A stretch of 47,869 nucleotides of DNA from an uncultured Collinsella sp. (GTDB lineage: Bacteria > Actinomycetota > Coriobacteriia > Coriobacteriales > Coriobacteriaceae): assembly GCA_902496775.1 (NCBI GenBank), contig CABVCF010000002.1, positions 1 through 47,869 on the forward strand, written 5' to 3'. The first letter of the stretch is position 1, and the number at the start of each line of letters is the position of its first letter. The notes beneath the pieces are model-generated. The model was not told the origin of the DNA and made no database searches. It saw only the letters and a list, made by a program, of their open reading frames with translations. Both the position numbers and the translations under genes were made by a program. This document shows positions 17,450-27,362 of this stretch, piece after piece.

Positions 17450-20400
17450 ATGGCATTCGTCCATCTGCACAACCACACTGTCTTTTCCATGCTCGACGGC
17501 GCAACCCGTATCCAGGATATGGTCAACCGTGCCGTTGAGCTGGGCATGCCCGCCGTGGCCATTACCGACCACGGCTACATGTATGGCGTGCCCGATCTAG
17601 CGCTGGCCTGCGACGCCGTCAACCACAACACGCCCGAGTACAAAACCTGGAGCCACGACAAGGCCTTCTTGGAAAAGGACCGCCGCGACGAGCTGGTGGA
17701 ACCCGATCCCGAGGAAAACCCGCGCGAGCATGCCCAGTATGTGAAGGACATGGCCATGTGGGACGAGAAGGGCAATATCGACGAGCTCAAGCCGCCCCTG
17801 GTCATCAAACCCATCTTTGGCTGCGAGGTCTACTTTACGCCGGACGAGACGCTCGCTCGCGACCATAAGCCCGAGCTCTACCATATGATCCTTCTGGCCA
17901 AGGACCAGGAGGGCTACGTCAACCTGATGCAGACGGTTTCCGAGGCCGCAGTGCAGGGCTTTTACTACAAGCCGCGCGTGACGCTCGACAACCTACGCCG
18001 CCACGCCAAGGGCATGATCTGCACGAGCGCCTGTATCGCGGGCATCATCCCCAAATACATCGACCGCGGCGACATGGAAGGCGCCATCAAGTGGGCCGAG
18101 ACCTTCCGTGATACCTTCGAGCCCGGTGACTTCTACATCGAGATCCAGGAACACGGCATCACCACCGACAACGGCCTGACCGACGAGCAGATGGACCGCA
18201 CGCTCATCGACATCGCCAAGCAGGTGGGCGTCAAGGTTATTGCCACCAACGACTTCCATTACCTGCGCCGTGAGGACGCGCCCGTGCAGGACGTCATCAT
18301 GTGTATTGGCATGAACGCCAAGGTCGATGACCCCAACCGCATGCGCATGACCGGCTCGGAGTTTTACATGAAGACCGAGGAGGAGATGCGGGCGATGTTC
18401 CCGTATTGCCCCGAGGCCTGCGACAACACGCTCGAGATCGCCGACAAGTGCTACGTTGAGCTGGACTGGGACTCTATCATCCTGCCGCGCTTTCCGTTGC
18501 TCGATCCCGGTGAGACGCACGAGAGCCAGTTCCGCCGTGAGTGCGAGAAGGGCCTGCGCCAGCACTATGGCGACGACTGGGCCACGCGCGAGATCGGTGG
18601 CGTTAACATCAAAGAGCGCTTTGAGTACGAATACAAGGTCATCTGCGACAAGGGCTTTGCCGCCTACTTTTTGATCGTTGCCGAGTACGTGCAATGGGCT
18701 AAGGACAATGGCATCGGCGTCGGCCCCGGCCGTGGCTCGGCCGCCGGCGCTATCGTCGCCTACGCCATGAACATCACCGCGTTCGACCCGCTCGAGAACG
18801 GCCTGATGTTCGAGAGGTTCCTGTCCCCGCAGCGTACCGAGATGCCCGATATCGATATGGACTTCGACGATGAGCGGCGCCTCGAGGTAGTGGAGCACGT
18901 TCGTCAGCTCTACGGCCCCGAGAAGGTCACCCACGTCATCACCTACTCGACCATTAAGGCCAAGCAGGCCATCAACGACGCCGCGCGCGTGCTGGACTAT
19001 CCGGTCTACATGGGCCAGCGCCTGTCCAAGATGGTCTCGAGCGACCCCAAGGTCAAGCTCAAGCAGGTGCTCGAAAAGCAACCCGGCAAAGAGGATCTGT
19101 TTAACCCCGACTTTGCCGAGGCCTATAAAAAGGATGACGACGCCCGCCGCATCATCGACACGGCGCTCTCGATCGAGGGCCTCACCCGTGGCGAGGGCGT
19201 GCACGCGTGCGCCGTTTTGATCTGCCGCGATCCCGTCAACGAGCACGTACCCACCAAGCTCGATACCAAGGGCGGCGTCGAGATTACCCAGTACGAGGGT
19301 CATACCGTTGCCGACATGGGCTTGCTCAAGATGGACTTCCTGGGCCTGCGCACGCTGACGGTTATCTCCAAGGCCAAGGCAAACATCAAGAAGAACTTCG
19401 GCATCGACATCAAAGAGGAAGAGATTCCCTTTGACGACCCCGAGATCTTTAAGCTCATGGGCTCCGGTCACACCGCCGGCGTCTTCCAGGTCGAGTCCGC
19501 CGGCATGACGGCCACGATCAAGAACATGAAGCCCACCGAGTACAAGCACGTCGTGGCATTGATCGCCCTATACCGCCCGGGCCCGCTGGGCGCCGGCATG
19601 GTCTCGTCCTACATCAACCGTATGAACGGCAAGGAGCCGGCTGTTTCCTACGACGACCGCCTGGACGACATCCTGGGCGAAACCTACGGCACCATGGTCT
19701 ACCAGGAACAGGTTATGCTCATCTCCGTCGAGATGTGCGGCTTCTCCAAGGGCGAATCGGACTCGCGTATCCGTAAGCCCGTGGCTAAGAAAAAGATTAA
19801 GCTGCTCACGTCGACGGTGCTCCACTGGGAGGATGGCTCGGACGAGACCACCTACGACCACTGGATGAACGGCGCTATCAAGAACAACTACACGCGCGAG
19901 GTCGCCCAGAAGATTTGGGACGATGTTCTCGAGTTCGCGTCCTACGCCTTCAACAAGTCGCACTCCGCCGGCTACGCCATCCTGGTTATGCAGACGGCGT
20001 GGCTCAAGGCGCACTATCCGCACGAGTACATGGCGGCCGTTCTGACGTCCTATACGGGCAAGACCGACAAGATCGTGCACTACGTCTCGGCATGCCGTCA
20101 CGACGGCATTCCCGTGCTTTCGCCAGATGTCAACGAGTCCGGTACCGAGTTCACGGCTACCAAGGAGGGCGTGCGCTTTGGTCTGGCCGGCATCCGCGGC
20201 GTGGGCACCGGCGTGGCGCAGGCGATTATCGCCGAGCGCGAGGCGGGCGGCCCGTTTAAGACACTGCACGACTTTGTCGAGCGCGTGGACTCGAGCCAGG
20301 CCAACCGTCGCGTGATCGAATCGCTGATCAAGGCAGGCGCCTTCGACTCCACGGGGTATCCGCGTCGCCAGATGATGCACTTTGTGGACAAGAACAACCC

Positions 20401-21253
20401 CGAGAACATCATCGATGCCGCGGTAAAGCGCCAGAAGGACCGCGCGAGCGGCCAGACGTCGTTCTTCGATATGTTTGGCGACGTTGAGGGCTCGGGCTTT
20501 GAGGTGAGCGTGCCCGATCCGGATGGCCAGGAATGGGACCGCCACCTTAAGCTGAGCCAGGAGAAGGAGGTTCTGGGCATCTACGTCTCGGACCACCCGC
20601 TGCGTCCGTTTGAGTATGCACTTAGCAAAGCGCGTGACTTCTCGTTCTCGCAGATCGACACCGGCTACGAGGTGCAAAACCCCACGGGCGGTACCATCAA
20701 CCAGGAGATTCCCGAGGGCAAGGCGCTGTGGTGGGCCGGTATGGTCTCGAGCGTGTCCAAGCGCGTGACCAAAAACGGCGATCCCATGGGTATCGTGCAG
20801 CTCGAGGACATGGAAGGCGAGGCCACGGTCGTGGTGTTCCCCAAGACCTACAAGGAGGCCGAGGGGTATCTGTACGGCGAGGTCGATCCCGAGACCGGCG
20901 CGCAGCTGTCCGACGCGTTTGTGCGCATTAAGGGCAAGCTCGAGCGCTCGGACCGCGGCGACCAGATCATCGCGCAGGAGATTGTACCGCTGGAGCTTAG
21001 CGAGGAGAAAAACAAGCCCAAGGTCTTTGAGGTCATGGTGCCCAACAGCCGATTTAGCCAGGGCAATATGGCGCGCCTGGCCACGGTGCTCACCACCAAC
21101 CCGGGCGGCGACCGCGTGGAGATCTTTATTGAGCAAGTCGACGGGCGCGTGCTGCGTGCCGAGGTGCCGGCCAAGGTCAATGCACGCTCGATTCCGCTGC
21201 TGGCAGAGGCAAAGGCCATCGTCGGCAACCAAGGCCGCGTGACGGTTATCTAA
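17450..21253 (+). CDS. dnaE: DNA polymerase III alpha subunit (DnaE)
   Basis: The replicative polymerase catalytic subunit (1267 residues). An N-terminal PHP domain opens with HLHNHTVFSMLDG (5-17), ITDHG and ATNDFHYLRRED. The metal-binding His, Asp and Cys positions typical of active PHP domains look retained, unlike E. coli. The polymerase core includes GPGRGSAAGAIVAYA, then PDIDMDFDDERR (about 465) and KMDFLGLRTL (about 627), which supply the three catalytic Asp residues. A helix-hairpin-helix (GLAGIRGVGTGVAQAI) and an OB-fold (WWAGMVSSVSKRVTKNGDPMG) follow. The C-terminal region is complete. The ATG at 17450 follows CGGAG at about 10 bases, with TAAAAT at 17405-17410 as a likely -10. It is separated from addA by a palindrome. 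Confidence 0.96.
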   Translation: MAFVHLHNHTVFSMLDGATRIQDMVNRAVELGMPAVAITDHGYMYGVPDLALACDAVNHNTPEYKTWSHDKAFLEKDRRDELVEPDPEENPREHAQYVKDMAMWDEKGNIDELKPPLVIKPIFGCEVYFTPDETLARDHKPELYHMILLAKDQEGYVNLMQTVSEAAVQGFYYKPRVTLDNLRRHAKGMICTSACIAGIIPKYIDRGDMEGAIKWAETFRDTFEPGDFYIEIQEHGITTDNGLTDEQMDRTLIDIAKQVGVKVIATNDFHYLRREDAPVQDVIMCIGMNAKVDDPNRMRMTGSEFYMKTEEEMRAMFPYCPEACDNTLEIADKCYVELDWDSIILPRFPLLDPGETHESQFRRECEKGLRQHYGDDWATREIGGVNIKERFEYEYKVICDKGFAAYFLIVAEYVQWAKDNGIGVGPGRGSAAGAIVAYAMNITAFDPLENGLMFERFLSPQRTEMPDIDMDFDDERRLEVVEHVRQLYGPEKVTHVITYSTIKAKQAINDAARVLDYPVYMGQRLSKMVSSDPKVKLKQVLEKQPGKEDLFNPDFAEAYKKDDDARRIIDTALSIEGLTRGEGVHACAVLICRDPVNEHVPTKLDTKGGVEITQYEGHTVADMGLLKMDFLGLRTLTVISKAKANIKKNFGIDIKEEEIPFDDPEIFKLMGSGHTAGVFQVESAGMTATIKNMKPTEYKHVVALIALYRPGPLGAGMVSSYINRMNGKEPAVSYDDRLDDILGETYGTMVYQEQVMLISVEMCGFSKGESDSRIRKPVAKKKIKLLTSTVLHWEDGSDETTYDHWMNGAIKNNYTREVAQKIWDDVLEFASYAFNKSHSAGYAILVMQTAWLKAHYPHEYMAAVLTSYTGKTDKIVHYVSACRHDGIPVLSPDVNESGTEFTATKEGVRFGLAGIRGVGTGVAQAIIAEREAGGPFKTLHDFVERVDSSQANRRVIESLIKAGAFDSTGYPRRQMMHFVDKNNPENIIDAAVKRQKDRASGQTSFFDMFGDVEGSGFEVSVPDPDGQEWDRHLKLSQEKEVLGIYVSDHPLRPFEYALSKARDFSFSQIDTGYEVQNPTGGTINQEIPEGKALWWAGMVSSVSKRVTKNGDPMGIVQLEDMEGEATVVVFPKTYKEAEGYLYGEVDPETGAQLSDAFVRIKGKLERSDRGDQIIAQEIVPLELSEEKNKPKVFEVMVPNSRFSQGNMARLATVLTTNPGGDRVEIFIEQVDGRVLRAEVPAKVNARSIPLLAEAKAIVGNQGRVTVI

Positions 21254-21281
21254 GCTACCCCGGGTGAGATTGGAGGAAGTG

Positions 21282-24200
21282 ATGGCGCAGGGGACGTTTG
21301 TGCAGGCGCTTCGCAAAGAGGCGGCGTTGAGCGGCACCTTTATGAAGGGGCGTTCGCTCATGCTCAACGGCGCCGTGCTGTCGATCGAGGACAGCGGCTC
21401 GCGCTTCTCCAAAAACGTGACGGTTGAGGGCTCGGTGCGCGGTTCGCGCGGCGACCTGTACAAGACGCGAGTGGCGCTCGACATGGACGAGCACGAGGTG
21501 ATCGACTACGACTGCGATTGCCCCGCCGCCTATCGTTACCCCGGTATGTGCAAGCACGCTATTGCCACGGCTCTGGCGTATTTGGATGCCAGCGGCGCCG
21601 AGCCCGTCGAAGGTTTGCGCACGCCGGTTCGCACGTTTACGGCGCAGCCGAAACAGCCCGCGCGCACCGCGCCCAAAGCGCCGGCCGTCAATCCCAACTT
21701 TCCCTTTCCGGCGCCCGCCCCCACGAGTCCCAGCCTCATGGCGGCGCTCTCCGATCTTTCGGACGCGCGCATGGATGAGCTGGCGAGCATGCGCCGCAAG
21801 CTCGCCGGCAGTGTGGATCCCGATGCCCCCAAGGCGGTGTTGGAACCCTCGCTGGTGCCGTACTACAATCCGCTGTTCGCCGACCGCTTTAGCTGGGCGC
21901 TCGAGCTTCGCATTCGCTGTGGATCGGTCTCCTACGTGGTCAAGGACATCGACGGCATGGCCGATGCCTACGTGCGCGGCGGCACCTTCTCGTACGGCAA
22001 GAAGCTCACGTTTGTCCATACGCCCGAAGCCTTCGAGGACGTGTCGACAAAGCTGCTCAACCTTGTCGTGACGACAGTTGCCTATCTCGATGACATCACA
22101 AGCTCGCGTTCGGCGTCGTACGACTTTGCCCGCAGCGGTTTTGTCGCCGAGCGTCAGTTGCCACTGTCCGAGCATAGCATCGTATATGTGCTGGACCTGT
22201 TGCGTGGCCAGACCATCTCCTTTGAGCCCGGCTGGTCGCGGGGGACGACGACGCATCGCACCTATGACGTGGCGGTTGAGATGCCTCCGGAAGGGGAGGA
22301 CGAGGCGTTGTCTAAGCGCCCACCGCTCCTTGCCGCCAAAATCGCGCCGGCGGCTGGCGGCAGCTACGATCTGCGCCTGCCGGCCGATGCATACTGCTTT
22401 GCTTCTGGCGACGTTGCCTATCTGGTCGACACCCGCCGTGCGCGCCGCACCGATGTAGCGTTTGCCCAGCATGCGGCGCCGTTCCTATCGCGCTTGCTGC
22501 CCTGTCGCACGCCGGTCCATATCGCTGCCGACCAGGTGGGGGAGTTCTGTCGTATGGCGCTGCCCATTTTGCGCGACTACACCGACCTTACCGCGCCCGC
22601 TGCGCTCGATACCGTGGCGCCCGAGCCGAGCTTTGCCATGGCGATCGGCGTCGACGATGGACTCGTGACCTGCAAAGTTACGGTTACCTACGGCGACTGG
22701 TCGGCAGATCTCTTTAACCTGGGCGCTCCGGGCAGCCCCTTCGAAGAGCAGCGCCCGGGCGTGCCGCCGCGCGACGAGGTGGCAGAGTTTCGCGTTATGG
22801 ACACGGCGGCTCTGTATTTCGACTTTTACGAGGGCGGCCTGGCGTTTGAGGAGCGCGACGACGAGAGCCTGTTCTGCTTGCTGACCGAGGGCCTGTCTGC
22901 CCTGTCCGAGCTGGGCGAGGTCATGCTCAGCGACCGCCTACGCCAGATCTCGGTGCGCCCTGCGCCCAAGCTTTCGGTTCGTGCGACCGTCAAGAGCAAT
23001 CTGCTCGATGTCGAGCTGGGCGCGAGCGGGCTTTCTGCTGCGGACCTTGCCATCTATCTGGACTCGTACAAGCGCCACCAGACGTTTGCGCGCCTGACGT
23101 CCGGCGACATCGTACGCTTGGACGAGGGTGCCCGCGCCGCGTTTGGCCTTGCCGAGGACCTGGGTGTCGATGCCGTCGATCTGCTCGACGGCGTGTCGCT
23201 TCCCGCATCGAGTACCCTGTTCGTCGATAGCATGCTCGCGCGCACGCCCGCGCTCGAGGCCGATCGCGACGCTGCGTTCCGCCGTACCGTCGAGCGTCTG
23301 GACACGCTCGGCAAGATGGACTTTACGGTGCCAGCATCGCTCAAGGCAACGATGCGCGGCTACCAGGTCGACGGCTACCAGTGGCTCGGCTCACTCGAAC
23401 ACCTGAGCTTTGGCGGCATCTTGGCCGACGACATGGGCCTGGGCAAAACGCTCCAGATGATCGCGCATATCCTGGCGCGCGTGGAGGCGGGGGACACTAA
23501 ACCCACGCTTGTGGTGTGTCCCGCGTCGCTTGTGTACAACTGGACCGCCGAGCTGGAGCGCTTTGCCCCGTCGCTCGATGTGTGCGCCATTGTGGGTACC
23601 AAGGCGCAGCGTCGCGTGCAGATCGCCGGCGTGGCCGAGCATAACGTGGTCGTGACGTCGTATGACCTTATGCGGCGCGATATCGACGAGTACGTCGAGC
23701 AGGACTTTGCCCGTGTGGTGCTCGATGAGGCCCAGTACATTAAAAACCCGCTCACCCAGGTGGCGCGCGCCGCAAAGCGCCTGCCTGCCGGCGTGCGCTT
23801 TGCCCTGACGGGCACGCCCATCGAAAACCGCTTGTCCGAGCTCTGGAGCATCTTCGACTTTTTGATGCCGGGCCTGCTTGGCACGCGCGAGTCGTTTGCC
23901 AAGCGCTTCGAAAGCCCGGTCGAGCACGCCGAGGGCGACAGCGCCGCTCGCCTGCAGGCACTCGTGTCGCCGTTTGTACTGCGCCGTGTCAAGGAGGACG
24001 TGGTGGCCGATCTGCCCGAAAAGATCGAGGACACGGTCGTGGCTCAGCTCACCGGCGAGCAGCGCAAGCTCTACCTGGCCAACCAGGACCGCATCGCCCA
24101 GCAGGTACAGCACCGCGAGTCATCCGAGTTTAAGAAAGACAAGCTCAAAGTGCTCGCCGAGCTCACCAAGCTGCGCCAGATCTGCTGCGACCCGCGTCTA

Positions 24201-24746
24201 CACTACGAGGATTACAAGGCGGGGAGCGCCAAACTCGATACGTGCATGGAGCTCGTGCACGGCGCACTCGACGGTGGTCATCGCATCCTGTTGTTCAGCC
24301 AGTTTACGGGCATGCTCGATATCATTGGCAAGCGCCTGGCCAAGGAGGATATCGCCTTCCTTAAGCTCACGGGCGCTTCGTCTAAGGAGAGCCGCGCCAA
24401 GATGGTCGCGCAGTTCCAAGCGGGCGAGGTTCCGGTCTTTTTGATTTCGCTCAAGGCGGGCGGCGTGGGCCTTAACCTGACGGCTGCCGACGTGGTCATC
24501 CACTACGACCCGTGGTGGAACGTGGCGGCGCAGGACCAAGCAACTGACCGTGCACACCGTATTGGCCAGCAACATACCGTGACCGTGTACAAGCTCATCG
24601 CCAAGGACACGATCGAGGAACGCATTATGCAGATGCAGGAGTCCAAGCGCGACCTGGTCAACAGCGTGCTCGGCGGCGACGGCATCTCGTCGGCGCTGTT
24701 TACCCGCGAGGATGTTCTGGCGCTGCTCGGCGGCGACGGGCGTTAA
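21282..24746 (+). CDS. SNF2/Rad54-like helicase with SWIM zinc finger
   Basis: A Swi2/Snf2-type ATP-dependent DNA translocase of 1154 residues. The N-terminus bears a SWIM zinc finger, CDCPAAYRYPGMCKHA (about 77-92, C-x-C...C-x-H). A long middle region of the bacterial SNF2 type follows, then the two RecA-like lobes: ILADDMGLGKT (about 715), LDEAQYIKN (about 814), ALTGTPIENRLSELWS, LKAGGVGLNL and ATDRAHRIGQ (about 1090). All helicase motifs are intact. I chose the ATG at 21282 because GGAGG lies 5 bases upstream; a GTG at 21264 is in frame but lacks a ribosome site. The gene starts 28 bases after dnaE, so cotranscription is likely. Its role could be remodelling of transcription or repair complexes, as suggested for RapA-like and HepA-like proteins. 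Confidence 0.93.
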   Translation: MAQGTFVQALRKEAALSGTFMKGRSLMLNGAVLSIEDSGSRFSKNVTVEGSVRGSRGDLYKTRVALDMDEHEVIDYDCDCPAAYRYPGMCKHAIATALAYLDASGAEPVEGLRTPVRTFTAQPKQPARTAPKAPAVNPNFPFPAPAPTSPSLMAALSDLSDARMDELASMRRKLAGSVDPDAPKAVLEPSLVPYYNPLFADRFSWALELRIRCGSVSYVVKDIDGMADAYVRGGTFSYGKKLTFVHTPEAFEDVSTKLLNLVVTTVAYLDDITSSRSASYDFARSGFVAERQLPLSEHSIVYVLDLLRGQTISFEPGWSRGTTTHRTYDVAVEMPPEGEDEALSKRPPLLAAKIAPAAGGSYDLRLPADAYCFASGDVAYLVDTRRARRTDVAFAQHAAPFLSRLLPCRTPVHIAADQVGEFCRMALPILRDYTDLTAPAALDTVAPEPSFAMAIGVDDGLVTCKVTVTYGDWSADLFNLGAPGSPFEEQRPGVPPRDEVAEFRVMDTAALYFDFYEGGLAFEERDDESLFCLLTEGLSALSELGEVMLSDRLRQISVRPAPKLSVRATVKSNLLDVELGASGLSAADLAIYLDSYKRHQTFARLTSGDIVRLDEGARAAFGLAEDLGVDAVDLLDGVSLPASSTLFVDSMLARTPALEADRDAAFRRTVERLDTLGKMDFTVPASLKATMRGYQVDGYQWLGSLEHLSFGGILADDMGLGKTLQMIAHILARVEAGDTKPTLVVCPASLVYNWTAELERFAPSLDVCAIVGTKAQRRVQIAGVAEHNVVVTSYDLMRRDIDEYVEQDFARVVLDEAQYIKNPLTQVARAAKRLPAGVRFALTGTPIENRLSELWSIFDFLMPGLLGTRESFAKRFESPVEHAEGDSAARLQALVSPFVLRRVKEDVVADLPEKIEDTVVAQLTGEQRKLYLANQDRIAQQVQHRESSEFKKDKLKVLAELTKLRQICCDPRLHYEDYKAGSAKLDTCMELVHGALDGGHRILLFSQFTGMLDIIGKRLAKEDIAFLKLTGASSKESRAKMVAQFQAGEVPVFLISLKAGGVGLNLTAADVVIHYDPWWNVAAQDQATDRAHRIGQQHTVTVYKLIAKDTIEERIMQMQESKRDLVNSVLGGDGISSALFTREDVLALLGGDGR

Positions 24747-24896
24747 CCCGCTCGGGTGAGGCCGCCAGGGCGGATAGCCCGCGCTGTCCCATCGTCCCCG
24801 CTCGTTATGTGTTCATTTGCAATGCCGTGGATGGTTTGTCTGCCTTTGGGCATAAGAACCATCAAGAACATTGGCACATCAGCAAAGGAGAACATC

Positions 24897-25259
24897 ATGG
24901 CGAAATTCTTTAAGGACCCCGACGGCAAGCTCATCGCCGCCCTTGGCGACGACGTTGCGACCCCTGCCGGTTGCACGGAACTGACTGCAAACACTGAGGA
25001 CGCAGCGCACGAGAAGCACGTGCCTGTTGTCGAGACCGAGCGTGACGGTCACGTGATTCGCGCACGCGTTGGCTCGGTCGAGCACCCCAGCCTGCCCGAG
25101 CACTACATTGAGTGGATCGCCCTTGAGGCCGAGGGCCGCTTAGAGGTCCATTACCTTGAGCCCGGCATGAAACCCGCGACGTTTTTCGCGGGCGGCTCCA
25201 AGACCGGTACCGTCTATGCCTACTGCAACCTGCACGGGCTGTGGTCCGCGACATTCTAG
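24897..25259 (+). CDS. Superoxide reductase (desulfoferrodoxin-like) without the N-terminal Fe site
   Basis: Reduces superoxide to hydrogen peroxide at a mononuclear Fe(His4Cys) centre in the cytosol, a typical anaerobe defence. The 120-residue protein has EKHVP (Glu39, Lys40, His41), HPSLPEHYI (His63, His69) and YCNLHG (Cys110, His113), so the centre looks complete. The first 36 residues align with the desulforedoxin domain of class I enzymes (TPAGCTELTANTEDAA corresponds to the usual CCG...M.L..NT.DAA), yet only one cysteine (residue 26) is left. The rubredoxin-type centre is therefore lost, as in class III enzymes. The ATG at 24897 follows AAGGAG by 6 bases. No peroxidase or rubredoxin gene is adjacent. 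Confidence 0.93.
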   Translation: MAKFFKDPDGKLIAALGDDVATPAGCTELTANTEDAAHEKHVPVVETERDGHVIRARVGSVEHPSLPEHYIEWIALEAEGRLEVHYLEPGMKPATFFAGGSKTGTVYAYCNLHGLWSATF

Positions 25260-25305
25260 GAGCGCGCCCCCGCTCGGGGTATCATAGCTAGCATATGCAC
25301 ATGCA

Positions 25306-25337
25306 AGCGCCGGCTGCATTATGCGGCCGGCGCTTTT
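25306..25337 (+). terminator. Intrinsic terminator after superoxide reductase
   Basis: AGCGCCGGC (25306-25314) pairs exactly with GCCGGCGCT (25326-25334), followed by TTTT. Confidence 0.9.
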
Positions 25338-25376
25338 ACTACGATTTCGATGGTTTACGACGGAAAGGGCTGGGCC

Positions 25377-27362
25377 ATGAAGCTCGCACTTGCACAGATC
25401 GATATGCGCCTGGGTGATATTGAGGGCATTTGCGGCCGCATCGAGGACCAGGCTCGTCTGGCCCACGAGCGCGGGGCGCGCGTGCTGTGCGTTCCGGCTC
25501 CGCTCTTTATGGGCGCCATGCCCGGTGGCCTGGTGGGCGCTGCCGACTTTGAGCACGACGTGCTTGCCGGTTTGACTGGTGTCGCCGAGCGTATCCAGGA
25601 GCTTGACATGATCTGCATCGTGCCCGCGGCGGTTTCGTTTGAGGGCCAGCCGCTGCTCGACTACATGATGCTCAAGGACGGTCATGTGGTGCCGGCGCGT
25701 TCGAGCATTGCCCTGCAGCGTGGCGAGAACAGCGACACACGTTGGGCGCCGCCGGTGTTCGACGTGGACGGCGTGCGCATCGCCGTGATTTTTGACTTGG
25801 ACCGCGAACTCGAGATGTTGCCGACCGGTGTTGACCTCATTGCGTATTTCCAATTCAACGCGTTTGACATGACCGACCGTGAGACTGCCGCCATTGCCGC
25901 CGTTCGCAGCGGCGCCTACCGCAAGATCGCATCCAAGCGCAGCGTGTGGTTTGCCTGCATGGCGCCGGTCGGTGCCTATGACGAGTCGGTGTATACCGGC
26001 GGGTCGTTTGTACTCGACGACTGCGGCCGCGTGGTGGCCCAAGCGCCGTGTTTTGAGGAGAGCCTGCTGGTTCAGGAGATTCAACGCGGCGTGATGCTCG
26101 ATGCCTTGGAAGACCACGAGCTGCCCGAGTTCCGTTCCGAGGAGTGGCTGTGGCGGGCGCTGGTGCTCGCCGTGCGCGACAACGCCCGAGCCCACGGTGC
26201 GTCGCGTGCTGTGGTGGCGCTCGAGGGTGACTTGCCGTCGTCCCTGCTGGCGGCGCTGGCCGTCGACGCTCTGGGCCCGCGTAATGTGATTGGCCTGGTG
26301 CTGGGGCGCAACCGTATCTTTACGCCGGCGCAGGAGGAGGCCGAGGCTGCCCGCTGTGCCACCGTCCGCGCCATCGCCGAGCGTCTGCATATTCGCACGG
26401 TTGAGCGCGATGCACCGGATGCGGCGCGTGTGCTCGATCGCGACGTGTCAGCGGGCGATGCCGAGCGTCTGCGCTCGCGCACGCTGGGCCTCATGCTGGA
26501 GGACACGGCGCTCGAGCTGGGTGCGATGGCGCTGAGCCCGCTGTCCAAAACCGAGTACGCGCTGGCGGCGCCGGCGCTTTGCGGCGGCTACCAGGGCGAC
26601 TTTGCGCCCTTTGGCGATGTGTACCTGTCGACGCTTGAGTTTGTGGCGCGTGTGCGCAACCGCACGTCTGCCGTGGTACCCCAAGAGCTCGTGACGCTCA
26701 ACGCGGTGGAAGATTGTATGGAGCGCGTGCTGGCGCAAGCGCTCTCGACGCTCGACGGTCCGGTCGATATGCTCGACCGCGCGGCACAGCTGCTCGGCGG
26801 GCTTGAGCCGGGTGAGGTCGATGGCGCGCTCGAGGCGCACGTGGACCGCAATCGATCTTTCGACGACATCCCGATGACCGCTGGCAAGCCTGAGGCCTGC
26901 TCGCTGCTGCTGATGCTCGTGCGCCAGGGCGAGGCTGCTCGCCGCATGCTGCCGACGGCTCCGATCGTCTCGGCACGTTCGTTTGTTGAGCGCTCCTGGC
27001 CCTACATGCTTGCGTGGTCCGATCTGGGACTCAGCGGCAAGGAGCGCATGACGGTCGATTCGCTGGCGCGCGCCGAGGTACGCCGCTTTGCTGACGAGGA
27101 TACGAGCGAGCGCGTGCGAAACGAGATGATGGGCGTGCTGGGCGAGCTACTGGGTATTTCGCCCGAACAAATGGAGGAGCTGCGCTCTGAAGACGGTCAG
27201 CGTCGTTTACATGAGGGAATGAAAAAGTTCGAGGGCGAGGTCCAGGACGCCATCGATAAGATGATGGGCGGTCAGGGCGGCTCGCAAGGTAGTCCCCAGG
27301 GTGGCCCGATGCCGCATCCGCCGGTGGACCCGAGGCAGTTCCCGTTCTTCTCTCAGAACTAG
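25377..27362 (+). CDS. NAD synthase-like protein with degenerate active sites
   Basis: A 661-residue homologue of glutamine-dependent NAD+ synthase: an N-terminal nitrilase-fold domain (from MKLALAQIDMRLGDIEG) and a C-terminal PP-loop ATPase-fold domain, including LSPLSKTEYALA and FGDVYLSTLEFVARVRN. The catalytic signatures are missing. Where the nitrilase Glu is expected (FPEL) the protein has VPAPL (residue 41); the Lys region reads PARSSIA; and the Cys motif CED is replaced by FDLD (about 139). The PP-loop SGGIDSS is replaced by EGDLPSS (about 282-288). By eye neither domain should be catalytic in the usual way. The frame is intact and codon use normal, so it is a conserved pseudoenzyme candidate and not a decaying gene. 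The Gly/Gln/Pro-rich tail is extra. The ATG at 25377 follows GGAAAGG. Confidence 0.75.
   Translation: MKLALAQIDMRLGDIEGICGRIEDQARLAHERGARVLCVPAPLFMGAMPGGLVGAADFEHDVLAGLTGVAERIQELDMICIVPAAVSFEGQPLLDYMMLKDGHVVPARSSIALQRGENSDTRWAPPVFDVDGVRIAVIFDLDRELEMLPTGVDLIAYFQFNAFDMTDRETAAIAAVRSGAYRKIASKRSVWFACMAPVGAYDESVYTGGSFVLDDCGRVVAQAPCFEESLLVQEIQRGVMLDALEDHELPEFRSEEWLWRALVLAVRDNARAHGASRAVVALEGDLPSSLLAALAVDALGPRNVIGLVLGRNRIFTPAQEEAEAARCATVRAIAERLHIRTVERDAPDAARVLDRDVSAGDAERLRSRTLGLMLEDTALELGAMALSPLSKTEYALAAPALCGGYQGDFAPFGDVYLSTLEFVARVRNRTSAVVPQELVTLNAVEDCMERVLAQALSTLDGPVDMLDRAAQLLGGLEPGEVDGALEAHVDRNRSFDDIPMTAGKPEACSLLLMLVRQGEAARRMLPTAPIVSARSFVERSWPYMLAWSDLGLSGKERMTVDSLARAEVRRFADEDTSERVRNEMMGVLGELLGISPEQMEELRSEDGQRRLHEGMKKFEGEVQDAIDKMMGGQGGSQGSPQGGPMPHPPVDPRQFPFFSQN

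Noticed and set aside
17993..19549. Long antisense open frame within dnaE
   Set aside because: It is a mirror of the conserved polymerase gene in GC-rich DNA; the composition is unlike a protein and no start signal exists.
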